Source of the DNA: Batrachochytrium dendrobatidis JAM81
Taxonomy: Eukaryota; Chytridiomycota; Chytridiomycetes; Rhizophydiales
Length of the DNA stretch: 64,000 nt
Assembly: GCF_000203795.2 (NCBI RefSeq)
Contig: NW_006281106.1
Span: 501,302-565,301 of the forward strand
Direction: 5' to 3'
Of this stretch, positions 26,744 through 40,073 are shown one piece after another; position 1 is the stretch's first letter; each line of letters starts with the position of its first letter. The position numbers were made by a program, and so were the translations under genes. The notes below the pieces were generated by a model that was not told the DNA's origin, searched no databases, and was given only the letters and a program-made list of their open reading frames with translations.

Positions 26744-28381
26744 TTAGCTAGACTCATGACCACATCCCTCACAGATCCACACAGTTTTTAAATCTGGCTC
26801 GGAACCAGTACTGGTGTTCGTGTCGTTGGAATGATTGGCTGAAACGCTCGGTTTCTTTTTTAAACCTCCCATATGCGACAGATGAGCAGGAACTAACCAG
26901 CCATGACACCCTATTTCACGACAAAGACAAAGCCCAAACGTTTCAATGGTTTGATGCAATGGACTCTTTTGATCCTTCATGGCAGATGCAGTGATATCGG
27001 TCTGTACTGCAGTAGGCGACTTATTCTTTTCTAGTGTTTCCTCTAAACACCTTTCACAGTTGCATTCAAAGTAAAAGATATCTTTGATTGCTTTTTGACG
27101 ATGCTCGAGCGTGCCTTCAAGGGGTAAATACGCAATCATTGCTTCTTCGTTTTGTTCAAGATTTCTAGTGGCAAAAAACAGTATAGTAGATCCAAACATA
27201 GACATGCCTGTATCAGTGAGTTTGGCAAGATTAGTAGCCGATCCACTTCGAGTCACATCTGTATCTGGAAGGCTTCGAGCAACGTGGCCAACCGAGGGTT
27301 TGCACGAATGGTTAAAGTACACGGCACTTGGATAGACACCAAGACCATAACTCTGCCGTTCAGTTTTTGAACCAGTATAATTGAACGTGTATACACCAAA
27401 CGAATTGCACTCTTCTTTGCAAATCAACAACATCATTAATGATTCTAATGGGGAGCAAGTGATGCCAAGGTCGGTTAGGTATGCATGGAGGTCAGATTCT
27501 GGATCAGGAAGATCAGGATGAAGTGGATGATCTTTAGCAAACCGAGTCAACAATGCAGCCAAAGGCTTGAACGATTGTAATCGATCGTGTGGAAAAAGAC
27601 GCACATTATCGCACAAAGGCCAGATACTGTCTTGAAAGGTGAATGGATAAATCCAAGGCACTTGAACTGCGTCGTGATGCTTGCTACGATGCGTATCATG
27701 GTGTTTGTCGTGAGATTTATGGGATTCTACATGGGAATGAGCATGATGATTATGCTCGGCTGCTTGGACCATAGGGTCGCGATGAAGTCGTTCCATGAGT
27801 CGATAATAGGATTCCCAACCAGAACGGGTAATAATTCGCAACATTAAACGAGAATAGTCCCGAACATAATCAGATGCCTGATACATGTAATGAGTTGGAT
27901 CGCTATGCCATTCCTTGAGCAGATCGCATTCAAAACGATGAAAGCGTTCATAGTCGGTATGAGCACAAGCAAGCGAGCAGTAACGCAGCAAGTTACAACA
28001 GGTCGAGTCCAAAACGGGGTTTGTATCCGAACTATTGATATTGGACAGGTCTGAAACAGCGGGGTTTTTTGTATCTGGCGATAAGGCGGAACCACCAGAT
28101 CCGCTCATGGGAGAATTTGAAGAATTGGCATGTACGTGCGACTGTCTTACAGAAGAACAAGAGTAAGGCAATGGCTCACGTAGATGCTGTTCCACTGCCA
28201 CTCCGTCTACCAAGACAGGCTGTTGATGACAATTGGAACACACCACCAAGAGTGATTTGGTATCCACCACAAACCCATAGGCATGACTTTCAAGTACAAT
28301 CTGACCTGCACGAACAGAAGCACTGGTAAAGAAACAACGACCTTTTTGAGGATCCTGACGGACTTGCAGAAGGGCAGTCAT
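26744..28381 (-). CDS. SET-MYND (SMYD-like) protein with His-rich insert
   Basis: Single exon, 545 residues. The N-terminal half of SET (KGRCFFTSASVRAGQIVLES) is split by a MYND zinc finger (CSNC ... CCNLLRYCSLACA .. H .. C). The second SET half has YPSAVYFNHSCKPSVGH, the NHSC cofactor motif. A post-SET cysteine cluster follows (FECNCERC, then CLCREIGC and CEGCGHES at the end). Between them, around residues 215-245, is a tract with about a dozen His in 30 residues (HNHHAHSHVESHK...). SMYD proteins methylate histone or cytosolic lysines; the substrate is not predictable. The Ser/Asn-rich loop inside the MYND finger is also long. Confidence 0.85.
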   Translation of the reverse strand: MTALLQVRQDPQKGRCFFTSASVRAGQIVLESHAYGFVVDTKSLLVVCSNCHQQPVLVDGVAVEQHLREPLPYSCSSVRQSHVHANSSNSPMSGSGGSALSPDTKNPAVSDLSNINSSDTNPVLDSTCCNLLRYCSLACAHTDYERFHRFECDLLKEWHSDPTHYMYQASDYVRDYSRLMLRIITRSGWESYYRLMERLHRDPMVQAAEHNHHAHSHVESHKSHDKHHDTHRSKHHDAVQVPWIYPFTFQDSIWPLCDNVRLFPHDRLQSFKPLAALLTRFAKDHPLHPDLPDPESDLHAYLTDLGITCSPLESLMMLLICKEECNSFGVYTFNYTGSKTERQSYGLGVYPSAVYFNHSCKPSVGHVARSLPDTDVTRSGSATNLAKLTDTGMSMFGSTILFFATRNLEQNEEAMIAYLPLEGTLEHRQKAIKDIFYFECNCERCLEETLEKNKSPTAVQTDITASAMKDQKSPLHQTIETFGLCLCREIGCHGWLVPAHLSHMGGLKKKPSVSANHSNDTNTSTGSEPDLKTVWICEGCGHESS

Positions 28382-29048
28382 GCAGTAGATGAGTGTAAAA
28401 TAAATTCAAGATTGGACTGTAAATGCTTGCTGTTTGGCTGCTTCAAGGGAAAATGTTGATTTAAATTTGTAATCTCAAGTCTTGTTCAACCAAGTTTATT
28501 GCTCACACTATCGATCATGTCAATCTACACGAATTAAACTCGCATTAGAATCTCGGCAATGTTTTAAAAAAATAATCATATTTTGGTCTTTTCAAATATG
28601 TGCTTACAAGTCGGCTGTAACCTTATTTGGGTCTAAAATCAACTTTTGCTATTGCTCGTTATTGTACTGTTTATCAGATTGTTAGAAAAACTGTCCAGTT
28701 TATCGACAAACTCAATCTTCAAGTGTTGTAAAAATAATTGCTAGTACATTGCTTTTAGTTCAATATATGACAAGGAATGCATGCAGAGCTGTTTGCAAAG
28801 CATAGTATTTATTATGAATTGGTTATCTAGCAAGATTCGCTAGCTGAAAAAGCTTAATTTTGCAAGTCATGAATAAACCAACTAGTTTATTCATGATTTA
28901 AACGTCTCATTTTAAAGATATGTCGGCGATCTGGATAGATTTGCTGGAGTTACCAAATGAATATCAATTGTTTTATGAATCAATGGCTTATAAAAGTTTG
29001 TTGGAGTTGTTGTACCTAGTAACTAGAAATATATAGATATTAGAACAG
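28382..29048. other. Intergenic, no gene seen
   Basis: About 670 bp AT-rich spacer. It holds the promoter of the SET-MYND gene and the 3' flank of the VPS9 gene. I see no ORF, repeat or RNA gene that can be supported. Confidence 0.5.
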
Positions 29049-31080
29049 TTACGAGCTTGGAAGATTTTTAGAAGCTTCTAGCTCTTTGCGTCGCTCTACC
29101 GCCTCGTCAATCGCCTGAAGATGCTGCTCAAGACTGGGCGAGTCATTTCCATGCTCCATTGAGTCGCCCCCAACAATCGATGTGTCAATGACGGGGTTCA
29201 GATGATCCATAGTCATTGAGCCAGATGTTTCCTTTTCAGAAAGCGAAAGTGCCATGGCAAGCTGCAACTCAAATTCCTGTTCTTGTGGAGATTTAATGGG
29301 CTGATGGGAGTAGTCTTGCAATGGATACTCACGAGTAGAACTATCGATTGACACTTTATCAAGCATTGGTAATGCAGTCGGTGAACTTTGACTTTCTGAC
29401 GGTGACACGGCAGGATACTCTGAACTGACTAGTCCCGCAAGATCCTCTGCTGCTTGAGTGCCCATTGTCTTGACCTCTTTGAAAATACTTCCAAAAAACT
29501 GAGAGACCTGACCCGCAATGCGATTAAACTCTTTGGCCCCATTTGTTGTGGATCTTCCCCACTGTTGTCTTTCTTGCTGTTGTTGAAGCTGAACACTCTG
29601 CAACGACACGCCCCTTGATAAACCATAAAAACAATAGTCGCCAGTTAAAATCAAACACAAGGCGACTCGACAGACGACATGGTCACCTACATCTTCTCTT
29701 GCTCCTCTTCGGTCAGAGTAAGAGACTTGGCATTCATGTTGTAAATGAATGAAATCACTCCCATCTATTTGTAAATAATAGTTTCAGCATGTCATATCAG
29801 CACAAAACTAGTAAAGACTAGATTATATCAATTTCAGCAACATACCACATTTGTAATACAATACTGATTAGATCCTTGCTCAAGCTCATGTGCATTTCGA
29901 AAACGCATAATATATCTGTTTAGTGTTAGCATCACGTATCGGCTAGCAAAACATTCCATTTGTAAAACGTCATTAAAATATTTACTTGATGTTGCTAATC
30001 ATTTTCGGAGGCTTGGCACGAATAAATACTAGAATCAATGTAGGCAAAAGATTGTCGTTTCCAGCATTGTCGCCTTCTGGATCGTTCCGCTTGATCAGAT
30101 CTATTGTTTATTGTCAGGGTTAATTCAATTGGAAATAAGGTCTGGTGGCTTCTAATGTAGAACAAGTGTGGTCATCCTTAATCAATACATCACATACCGA
30201 CAACCAATTGGAGAACATTTTGCAATATAACAAGCTTATCTCTCGGCGACTTGTATCCATTTATACGCAGCAGTTCAGCCTGTGCTACTTCAAGACTCAG
30301 ATTAAATGAACATCCAATATCCAAGTGTCTTTCCTGTAATTTGATTCAATCCAAGTTGTATAATCCCAGTCAGAAACCACACGTTATGTACACCATCAAT
30401 CGATACGTGAGACTAATACCAAGCAGTCTAGTTTAAACTCTACCAATTCACTTACTTCGATAAAACCAAACGTTTCAAACTTTTTCTCTAGAATCATGTT
30501 GGATTTATGCTCATCTGTGTTTGCTGCACAAAATACACGATCATAAACCTTGCTCATGACCAACTGGAATAAATTGACAAGATTAGAAACTCAATTATAC
30601 TCTCAAGGTCTACAAGACTGCATAGTTTGGCTAGTGATACCAATTTGGCTGCTGTAACATGGACCAGATATGGAAAAACATTCTCTAGTTTGCAACTACC
30701 TTTTCCCAGCCTTCTTGGATATTTTCAACATCAACAGGGTCATCCTCTGTATCTCCCTGAAACGCAGCATGTGTGATAGATTCGGTGTATATATGTTCTA
30801 AAAACGAGCTGATTAGTTTTCGTTGCCCTTGCAATATGTTGGGATGCTCACTGAACTTTGTCAAAAACCTATTAGCAAAACAGTAATTTATATGATTAAA
30901 TTGGCCAGATAACAGCTTAGAACTAGAACACAAGTAGCACTGTTCAACTGCATTGGTTCTTTGTAAGAACTGGAGCAAGTATCATTCATGCGGTATTTCT
31001 TACGCCTTGAGCTGAGCTGTCAGGTCGGCTCCATTCTTGTGCCGAAGTTGAGTAACAAATCGATCAAAGTCGACAGTCAT
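29049..31080 (-). CDS. VPS9: VPS9-domain Rab5 GEF with C-terminal UIM
   Basis: About eight exons. It starts MTVDFDRFVTQLRHK. A helical bundle leads to the VPS9 domain: EGWEKVVMSKVYDRVFCA, SPRDKLVILQNVLQLV, then DNAGNDNLLPTLILVFI, AKPPKMISNIKYIMRFR and MGVISFIYNM. The conserved Asp (NDNLLP) and Tyr (IKYI) used in GDP release are present. The Ser-rich C-terminal exon (29049 to about 29615) contains EQEFELQLAMALSLSEKE, a ubiquitin-interacting motif, near residue -75. Yeast Vps9 carries a CUE domain at this place; RABEX-5 has an A20 finger and MIU at its N-terminus. It activates Rab5/Vps21 on endosomes. Small-exon joins are approximate. Confidence 0.87.
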
Positions 31081-31618
31081 GGAGTATAAATTGTGAGCAG
31101 TATTCAAGATGTGGTTGTTTCCTGTTTATTAGCCAAAGCAAGTATTGAATAGTTGAGATTCAAGTACAAGTTTTTGAAGTGGTTTGAATAGTAAACCATG
31201 CAAGGATTTATTCAATTAAAATGGCTTCTGATGTTAGGGTTCAACATGTATTATGTACCGACTCGAGGCAATATCATTGAATACGGCTGTAAATCTACCC
31301 AGCTAATAATATCTAAACAGTCAATCCAAAGTTAAATTCATTTGAATTTTCTAGATTTAAACTGTTGGGCTCATACAAATTGATAGTTTAAAGCATTTAT
31401 ATGCAAAGTGATGGCCCGAAACACTCATGATTTAAATTGGCTTTGACCATTGCCACATGGATACTGCAAATTTGAGCCGCCAAATCAACATCAAATAGAT
31501 TCACTCAATTTTATCAAATAATTATATCTACACTTGAGCAATAGTTGCCATCTATCGCAACAGTATCTCCAATATTCAGATAAATACTTGTTATCGAGAA
31601 CAAACACCTTTTAATCAA
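31081..31618. promoter_or_regulatory. Divergent promoter region VPS9/TM9SF
   Basis: About 540 bp between two start codons on opposite strands. It includes a solo element end (TTGAATACGGCTGTAA) at 31278-31292. No other feature is recognised. Confidence 0.45.
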
Positions 31619-34600
31619 ATGCCATACATCATTTCTGTGCTAGGCTTATTTTATCTTGTTCAAAAAACTCTCGGTGCATTTAGCGGAGCTGCTCGGATCT
31701 ATGAAACCAACGAGACTATCCCCGTTTACTTTAACAAAGTCTTTTCGAATAATGGGAATATGGTTAGATTACTCTACTGGTTTGTAAAACTTTTTGTTGT
31801 AATACCTATTTCTGACTTTTATCTACTATATCTCAGCCATTTGCTTATGACGAACTCCCATTTGTGTGTTCACCAGCTGAGTTGTCGCGCCAATTACTTA
31901 ATATTGTAAGACTTTTGAAATGGCATGAATCTATCTGACAAGGAATACTGGATCTAGCTTACTGAAAATCGTATAATATTGGCATTTATATCAAACAATT
32001 ATGGCTACAGGATCAAATATTGCATGGCGACCGGGTTGTTAAATCAGATATCGAGGTTCAAGGATTGATTCAAAAACCTTGTAAATTGTTATGCTCTAAG
32101 CCAGTTCATCAAGTAGATATAACTACTATACGCCAAATGATTCAGGAAAACTACCTTGTAGAATGGTAATTCATTTACAAATAGACTTGTGTCATAGGTT
32201 TGTTCTATTTCAAATAACTAATTATTTCCTTTTTAGGATTATCGACGATTTACCCGGTGCTACTGTAAAGGTTGATATTGGATCTGCAGTTTCAAAAAAA
32301 AGTTACAAGCCAGGGTTTCCTCTTGGCTCTTACAATGAAAAGGCAAGTCAACATTAGCTCATAAATCTGCTATAAAGCTAGTTTATACTGATGTAAAGAA
32401 TAGTACACAGTTCAACTTATGAGGCTTACTAATCGGTTTATTTGACTCTAGTTTGATATGTATGAGCTCAACAACCACTTGGTACTGAATATTCTCTACA
32501 ACGAGCACTCTTTAGGGAATGTTGTTATTGTTGGATTTGAGGTCTATCCAGCAAGGCAAGTATACTCCGCTCTTGCATGCAATTACAAAAGTCGCGTCTG
32601 TTGCAATGCAATAAATCGCTTCACTGCACATTTTTCTATACTAACCAGGATTATATTATTGCTTGGTGTATCAGTGTCAGAACTTTTAGTGGGGCCTGCC
32701 AATCAGATATAAACCCACAGTCTGCTGTTTCCTTCTTTCTCCCAGAAAATGGACATACAAACATTGAGTGGTCTTACTCTATTTCATGGCAATTGGACAC
32801 GTCGGTTGGCTGGTCAAACCGTTGGGATCGATACCTAGTTATCCAACAAAAAAGTGTTACATGGAACTCTGTAACCAATTCGCTGACCCTCGTGTTTATG
32901 CTGACAGCGCTTGTTGCCATTGTCGTTTTGTATACACTTAGCCGAGACATTTTACAATCCAATGATATTGAAAACCCCAACTGTCAAAAGGTATATTTTA
33001 AGCTTTGGCGCGATAGAAATCATATTAACTTGAAATTGTTTTAAATAGGTGTCTACCGACATCAACAAAAAAAACACAGTGGATTATGCTATTGGCTGGA
33101 AAGCTCTTCAAAACGATGTTTTCCGTTCTGTACAAAATAGTTGAGTCGTGCATACACGATTTAAGTTATATACTAGCTGTTTTAACAATATACTTTGAAT
33201 TCACATTGTACTTGACAATGTAGATGGTCTTCTAGCAGCATTAGTCGGCGCAAGCATTCAGTTTATTATTGCTACAATTCTTACTGCAAGTAGGTGATGG
33301 GTGTGGTTTTGTGCTGATTGGACTTTTCGGTAAACTATTTGAAGAGCTATGATTAATTTATGATCTCAATCAGTTGTTGCTTCGTTTGGATTGTTTGGAC
33401 CGGCCATAAATGGAGGCTTTATAACCGGTGGTTTAGTTTTTTATATATCCAGCGGGTAAGCTTTTAAATCATTATTGTTGCTTGTGTTTTTGGCGTGTGC
33501 TAATGATATGTATATAGATTTTTGGCAGGATACTCCATGTCCATTCTTTATAAATCGTTCCGTGGAGTGTCTTGGAAACGAATCGCCATATTGGTAAGTA
33601 GCTTGCGATATATGCTGCTTGTTTTTTAAAATGACTGACACCATTGCATCAATCGCTGACATCTAGACTGGATGCTTGATTCCAGCAACTATTTTAACCG
33701 TTGTGTTTTTGATCAATCTGGCAGTTTGGTGGCAAAAATCATCGTTTGCCATTCCAATTGGCACGTTTGTAGTTTTAAGTATGCCAATGCCATGCATGTA
33801 TAGATTACAACGCAAGTTTATTTATCAGTCCATTTGAAATGCTAGTTTTTGTGTGGGTGTTTGTTTGTCTACCACTGGTCTGGATTGGTTCTCGAATGGG
33901 CTCGCTTCACAAGGTAACGGTCTGTTTAAACGTACTGATTAAATCAAAATACAACTTTAAACTGATTACACTTTGATATTTCACTGTTTTGATATTCAAC
34001 ACATGGTAGGGATATAAATTTCCAACAGGCTGTCGTCAAATCCCACGTCAAATTCCACAACAACCATGGTATCTTGATCCGGTTGGAATCATTCTTATTG
34101 CCGGAGTATTTCCGTTTGCAGTAGTCTATTTTGAGCTATCGTTTGTTTTTGATACCGTTTGGCAGATGCATCATATCCAGCACTTTTTTGGATATGTGAG
34201 CATTGTAAGTGTTTTGATGGGCCAATTTGAAGTATGCGTGATATCAGTAGAATAAGAGTGAAAGCTTAAACTGCCAATTTTTTATACTGTAGATTGCCAT
34301 TCTTTTTTGTCTGACATGCATTGAAATATCCGTGATCATTACCTACTTGACTCTTGGTGCAGAAGATCATCAATGGCAATGGCGAGCATTTGCAACTGGA
34401 GCATCACCCACACTATACATTTTCGCATACTCTGTCCTATATTATATATTTAAATTTAGTTCTGATAAAATCATATCTGGAGTCATGTTCTGTAAGTTTA
34501 GACATGGATTGCATTTTGATTTTGGAATGATTGTGTAAATCAATGTAAAATAACTCTTGTTTTATTGACAATCCCGCCATTTACAGTCGCATATACTTTT

Positions 34601-34858
34601 GTCGGGTGCTTTATACTTGGGTAATATCTTGATTTTATTGTAAACGAATTTTTGAAACCAGAATTGACACAAGTTGCTCATTCATTTACAATCTAGTATT
34701 TGCATTGGAACAATGGGTTATCTGAGCAGCTTGGCATTTGTGTGTCATATATACAGTAGCATCAAGGTAAGCTAATGAAGGGTTTAATTATTAGGCATGT
34801 ACATTACAAACATTATGTTTTCAAACTAACAATGCTGTATGATATGTAGATGGATTAG
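31619..34858 (+). CDS. Transmembrane 9 superfamily protein (EMP70/TM9SF)
   Basis: At least a dozen exons. There is a signal peptide (MPYIISVLGLFYLV), then NETIPVYFNKVFSNNGN and PFAYDELPFVC, the family N-terminal pattern. The lumenal part ends HTNIEWSYSISWQLDTS..WDRYL. Nine membrane segments follow: LTLVFMLTALVAIVVLYTL, then DGLLAALVGASIQFIIATIL, GFITGGLVFYISSGFLAG, GCLIPATILTVVFLINL, FEMLVFVWVFVCLPLVWI, PVGIILIAGVFPFAVVYFEL and others. Family motifs include QIPQQPWYL and WQWRAFATGAS. It ends IKMD*, matching the KxD/E COPI-retrieval signal of TM9 proteins. The last exon adds only MD-stop (34850-34858). It acts in Golgi/endosome trafficking of membrane cargo. Confidence 0.92.
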
Positions 34859-34927
34859 AATGAACTATAAAGGCTCATGTTGTTGGGTTGAGTTTATTTT
34901 TTAAATAAAACAAGCATCATTTCCCTA

Positions 34928-36389
34928 TCAAAGCTTGGAAGCAGACTGGGTGTCGTTTTCAGGGATATACAAAACCATCTCGTATTCTTTCTGAGTGAAC
35001 CCACATTTGACGTAAAAAGGAATGTTCTTGTCCGAACAATCCACTAATGTAAAAGACAAAGGTTAGCAATGTGTGGTTGGTAAATAAGCCTGCATGCGTA
35101 TTCCATTGGACAACCGTGTTGACAGCTGTGATCAAAAGTAACAATACATACAAATAACTAGATGCAAAAAAAAGTTAATGAGACTGCACCGTTAAACCAA
35201 ATATATGCACATGAACAAATTTAGACATACTTTTATAGCATCCGGTCTTTTTCCCAATGAATTTGAGTGTTTCAATAACAAGTTTGCCAAGATTCATGCC
35301 ACGGTAGTCTGAACGAGTGACAATATCTTTAATAAAAAGAAATGTGATGAGTTTAAAATAATAGGTTGACCAAATGTCTAGATTTCAAACTCATAAAACA
35401 TCTCACCTTCAATATGTCCAACCAAGCCATTGTTATGAACAAACTTGCGCTCTACAAGAATGGTTCCAGCTCCAACAATCAAAGATTTGACTGTATCTTC
35501 AATCACAATCGTAAAATATCTTTAAAAAATGTCAATATCTCGCTATTGTTTTTACAGTCGTATTCACACAAATGAAACACTAAATAAGAGTGCCATAATA
35601 TATAATGAACAACTAGTCTCATGGTATGATCAGTGTTAATTAACTAGACAGTATTGTCTCATCTGAATTCGTTAAAATCCACTGCTCTAGTGATTGGCAT
35701 AGAAACAACAGTTACATTTTCACAACTGCCATCACTGTTTTTTGAACTAGAACGCGAGTGTATGAGATTTTAGGATACAACAAAGTTGGATTTAATTGGC
35801 AACATCCAAACAGTCGAATCCAATATCTGGAGATCGTACAATGTATGGCTATACCAAAAAACAATCTCAGCTCAAAACTATAGTTTGATTGGATGTCATA
35901 TGATGGAAGCTGTGTTTGAGAGAAGAATTGAAAATGCCAAGTTGTAGTGGGAAAGCGTAACGAGTAGTTGACCATTGCTATTTTGAGGCAATGATTGCAA
36001 AATAATACAAGTATTCCATTTTACGTGAATGTGGCAGTAAAATGTATACCTATTGTGTACTATTCCAATCTGCCAACGAAATGCTCTTTTAGCGATTGGA
36101 AATCCAATACACTTACTCATGATTATGAGCCTTCAAATAGGAATAGCGTTCCATAAATTGACCCTTTGACATTTTGCCTACTGTAGTAAGCATCCCGAGT
36201 GTTTCAAGAAACCCTTTTTGAGAAGCCAGTAAAATAAGTGAGATTGATTGGACCTTGTTTAATAAAAAGTAGCATAACCCTACCTTTTTCATAGTCATCT
36301 GGGTGGAGTGGTCGGACCACAAATCCAGGTTTTAGTGAATCCTGGACTTCGCACGATATGTAGCTGCTGGGGAATAGTCCTTGGAGCAT
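34928..36389 (-). CDS. GNA1: Glucosamine-6-phosphate N-acetyltransferase
   Basis: Five exons: 36284-36389, 36117-36213, a third from 35519, and two more to 34928. It is a GNAT enzyme making GlcNAc-6-P for UDP-GlcNAc and chitin. Visible: FVVRPLHPDDYEKG, FLETLGMLTTVG, YFTIVIEDTVKSLIVGAGT, VERKFVHNNGLVGHIEDIVT, the acetyl-CoA loop RSDYRGMNLGKLVIETL, and LDCSDKNIPFYVKCGF, all in GNA1 order. Intron 2 (35520-36116) is 597 bp, far longer than others in the window, because it holds an inverted-repeat element of about 490 bp. The 3' end is 70 bp from the TM9SF stop on the other strand. Confidence 0.93.
35549..36042. mobile_element. Terminal-inverted-repeat element, copy 4, in GNA1 intron
   Basis: About 494 bp inside GNA1 intron 2. 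The left end is TTTTTACAGTCGTATTCAC then ACAAATGAAACAC. The right end is GTATTCCATTTTACGTGAA then TGTGGCAGTAAAA. The interior matches the 7.0-kb copy (TTGAACTAGAAC, ATACAACAAAG, GATCGTACAATGTATGGCTA). Without it the intron would be about 100 bp, normal for this genome. Confidence 0.7.
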
Positions 36390-36619
36390 CTAATCCATAG
36401 ATATAGCAAGAAAAACAGAATCAGTAATCAAGTATAGATGTTTTAGAATAGCATGCATCATGATATAGTGAGCCAACAACACACTTTGTTCCTACACTGA
36501 TGGTAAATGTCAGATCTAGTCGACAGTTTAATCGTAAACAAGTGAAATTACATCACGTGATGATTTGATAGGTTTTCAGCCTCAAGATAGACGGTTTGTA
36601 TCAACCAAACAATCTGGCC

Positions 36620-38371
<1,752 letters not shown>

Positions 38372-38379
38372 TTCTTTAC

Positions 38380-38620
38380 TTACAGCCGTATTCACGTAAA
38401 ATGGGACACTTGTATCTTGCAGTGACCGCCTTGATTTTGCTTTGGAATAAACAATGGTTCAATACTTGCTGCACTTGTTGGAGATTGACTGCTTCAATAG
38501 ACACAACATTCATCGCAGATACAAACTATAGTTTCAAACCTGCTTTTTTTGATATAACCATACATTGTACGAGCACCAGACTTGCCCATTGCAATAACCA
38601 GGAGAAACACCAGTAAACTT
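38380..38620. mobile_element. Element copy 6, apparently truncated
   Basis: The left end CTTACAGCCGTATTCACG then TAAAATGGGACACT starts about 10 bp after the LIM-gene stop. The interior matches copy 5 (TTTGGAATAAACAATGG, CTTGCTGCAC, GATTGACTGC). An inverted piece matches copies 2 and 4 (complement of GTACAATGTATGGTTATA). No right terminus is found before the GEP4 3' end. Confidence 0.55.
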
Positions 38621-38670
38621 TGTCAACTACATTACTACAACTAGATGTTTTATTTCTACAATTTCAATAC

Positions 38671-39760
38671 TTAGCCATTTTGTTGTTCCACCAGTATATG
38701 CGGATTGGGCTTGTATCCACCTTTTTCAAGTGTGTTGAGCAATAAACGTTCCAATTTGCGAATCTAATAATCAACAATTTCCCCAGTTTGATTAGTATTG
38801 ACTATAGTAGACATTTGGAAAAGACAAGCAATGGAAACATCAGCTGGATACATTACTAACATGTTTTGCCATCCAATTATCATTCTTTTCGGTGACTATC
38901 CTGTTAATCAAAATTGCATATGCACCCATACGAGTTGCATACAAAATATCGGTAGAAATGCGATCTCCAACGAATATAATCTCGTGTGGCTGGCATCTAA
39001 AGTGAGCGACTAGTTCCTGACCGCCGGCTGGTTTCTAGAAACAATAAATTTTTATATTTAATGCCAATGTTGAGGAACACAAGCAGAATAGGGTCTGTGG
39101 ACTGGCCAAGACATTACCTTTTCTGCATGACGAAGAACCCGTACACCTGTCATTGAGCAATCGTAAAAACACTTAGTGTCCATCATACAAGTGATGTATA
39201 TTGTCTAGTTCACAATCAAACCTACCAAAAGCCTGTTCTACTTTACTGGCCTAAATAATAAAGAAAATGCATATTTAAGATCCGCTTTCGCAAAATAATG
39301 CAAATACATCGCCTACCTCTACGTAATCCTTGTCGTCAGAGCTACCAGCAGAGTTGGATACTATTGCTACATTGACTGAGCCAAACGTATATAGACAATC
39401 CGACCATGAATCCTACACACATTGTTCGAGTGTAAACATACAGTATAATCAAGAAAATTACATTGACATGATTGACTTGAACACAAACCTGCAAAGGTGG
39501 ATGGATTTGGTTCACATAAGGTGCAGCAAGAGTATTGTCTTTATCAAATGCAATAGCCTTGAATCCAGCTTGTTTTAGACTGGAAAAGGGAATCGAGTTT
39601 ATATCTAACAAGATTCAGATGGGTTAATTAGCATTCATTATTGCCTAGGTTACACTAAAAAAAACATACCGTCTACAACCAAGTGGGGCATGGCCATGGA
39701 GGGCCGACGCAGCAGCGAGAATACACCTCGCAGCCCAGCAAAATTGATGCTCTGAACCAT
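38671..39760 (-). CDS. GEP4: Mitochondrial PGP phosphatase GEP4
   Basis: About six exons from ATG 39760. The protein starts MVQSINFAGLRGVFSLLRRP, PHLVV, then SSLKQAGFKAIAFDKDNTL with the HAD nucleophile motif DKDNTL. It continues PYVNQIHPPLQ, then VNVAIVSNSAGS, KKPAG, EIIFVGDRISTDILYATRMG (motif IV GDR..TD) and an Asn-rich end. This order is that of GEP4, which dephosphorylates phosphatidylglycerol-phosphate in cardiolipin synthesis. The intervening VEASKVEQAFGVRVLRH is also family-typical. Exon junctions are approximate. The 5' end faces IMPDH across about 310 bp. Confidence 0.9.
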
Positions 39761-40073
39761 ATATTTAGTGGTGGTTTACACTCGGGAGCTGGGAAATGAA
39801 CTCCAGACTAAACTAATAAAGCCACGATGGTACGAATGCTTAGCTGTAGTACTAAGTTTCAAAGCTAAAGTAGCTGCATCTCTACTGCTGCCAATCTTGG
39901 CCAATATTCATGCAAGCCAGATCTCACTGCAGTCTGTGGTTGGTGGAATCAACATCTACGCTCATTGGCTAGATATGTGTCACGTGAAGACTGGTTTAAA
40001 TTTCGGCTTTCCTTGAGCTCAAATCTTGAAATTCAATATTTTTTTTAGTTTTCATTTGCCGTACCAATTAATA
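39761..40073. promoter_or_regulatory. Divergent promoter region GEP4/IMPDH
   Basis: About 310 bp between start codons on opposite strands. A T-rich run (ATTTTTTTTAG) lies about 30 bp before the IMPDH ATG, possibly a 5' UTR acceptor. Nothing else is recognised. Confidence 0.4.
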
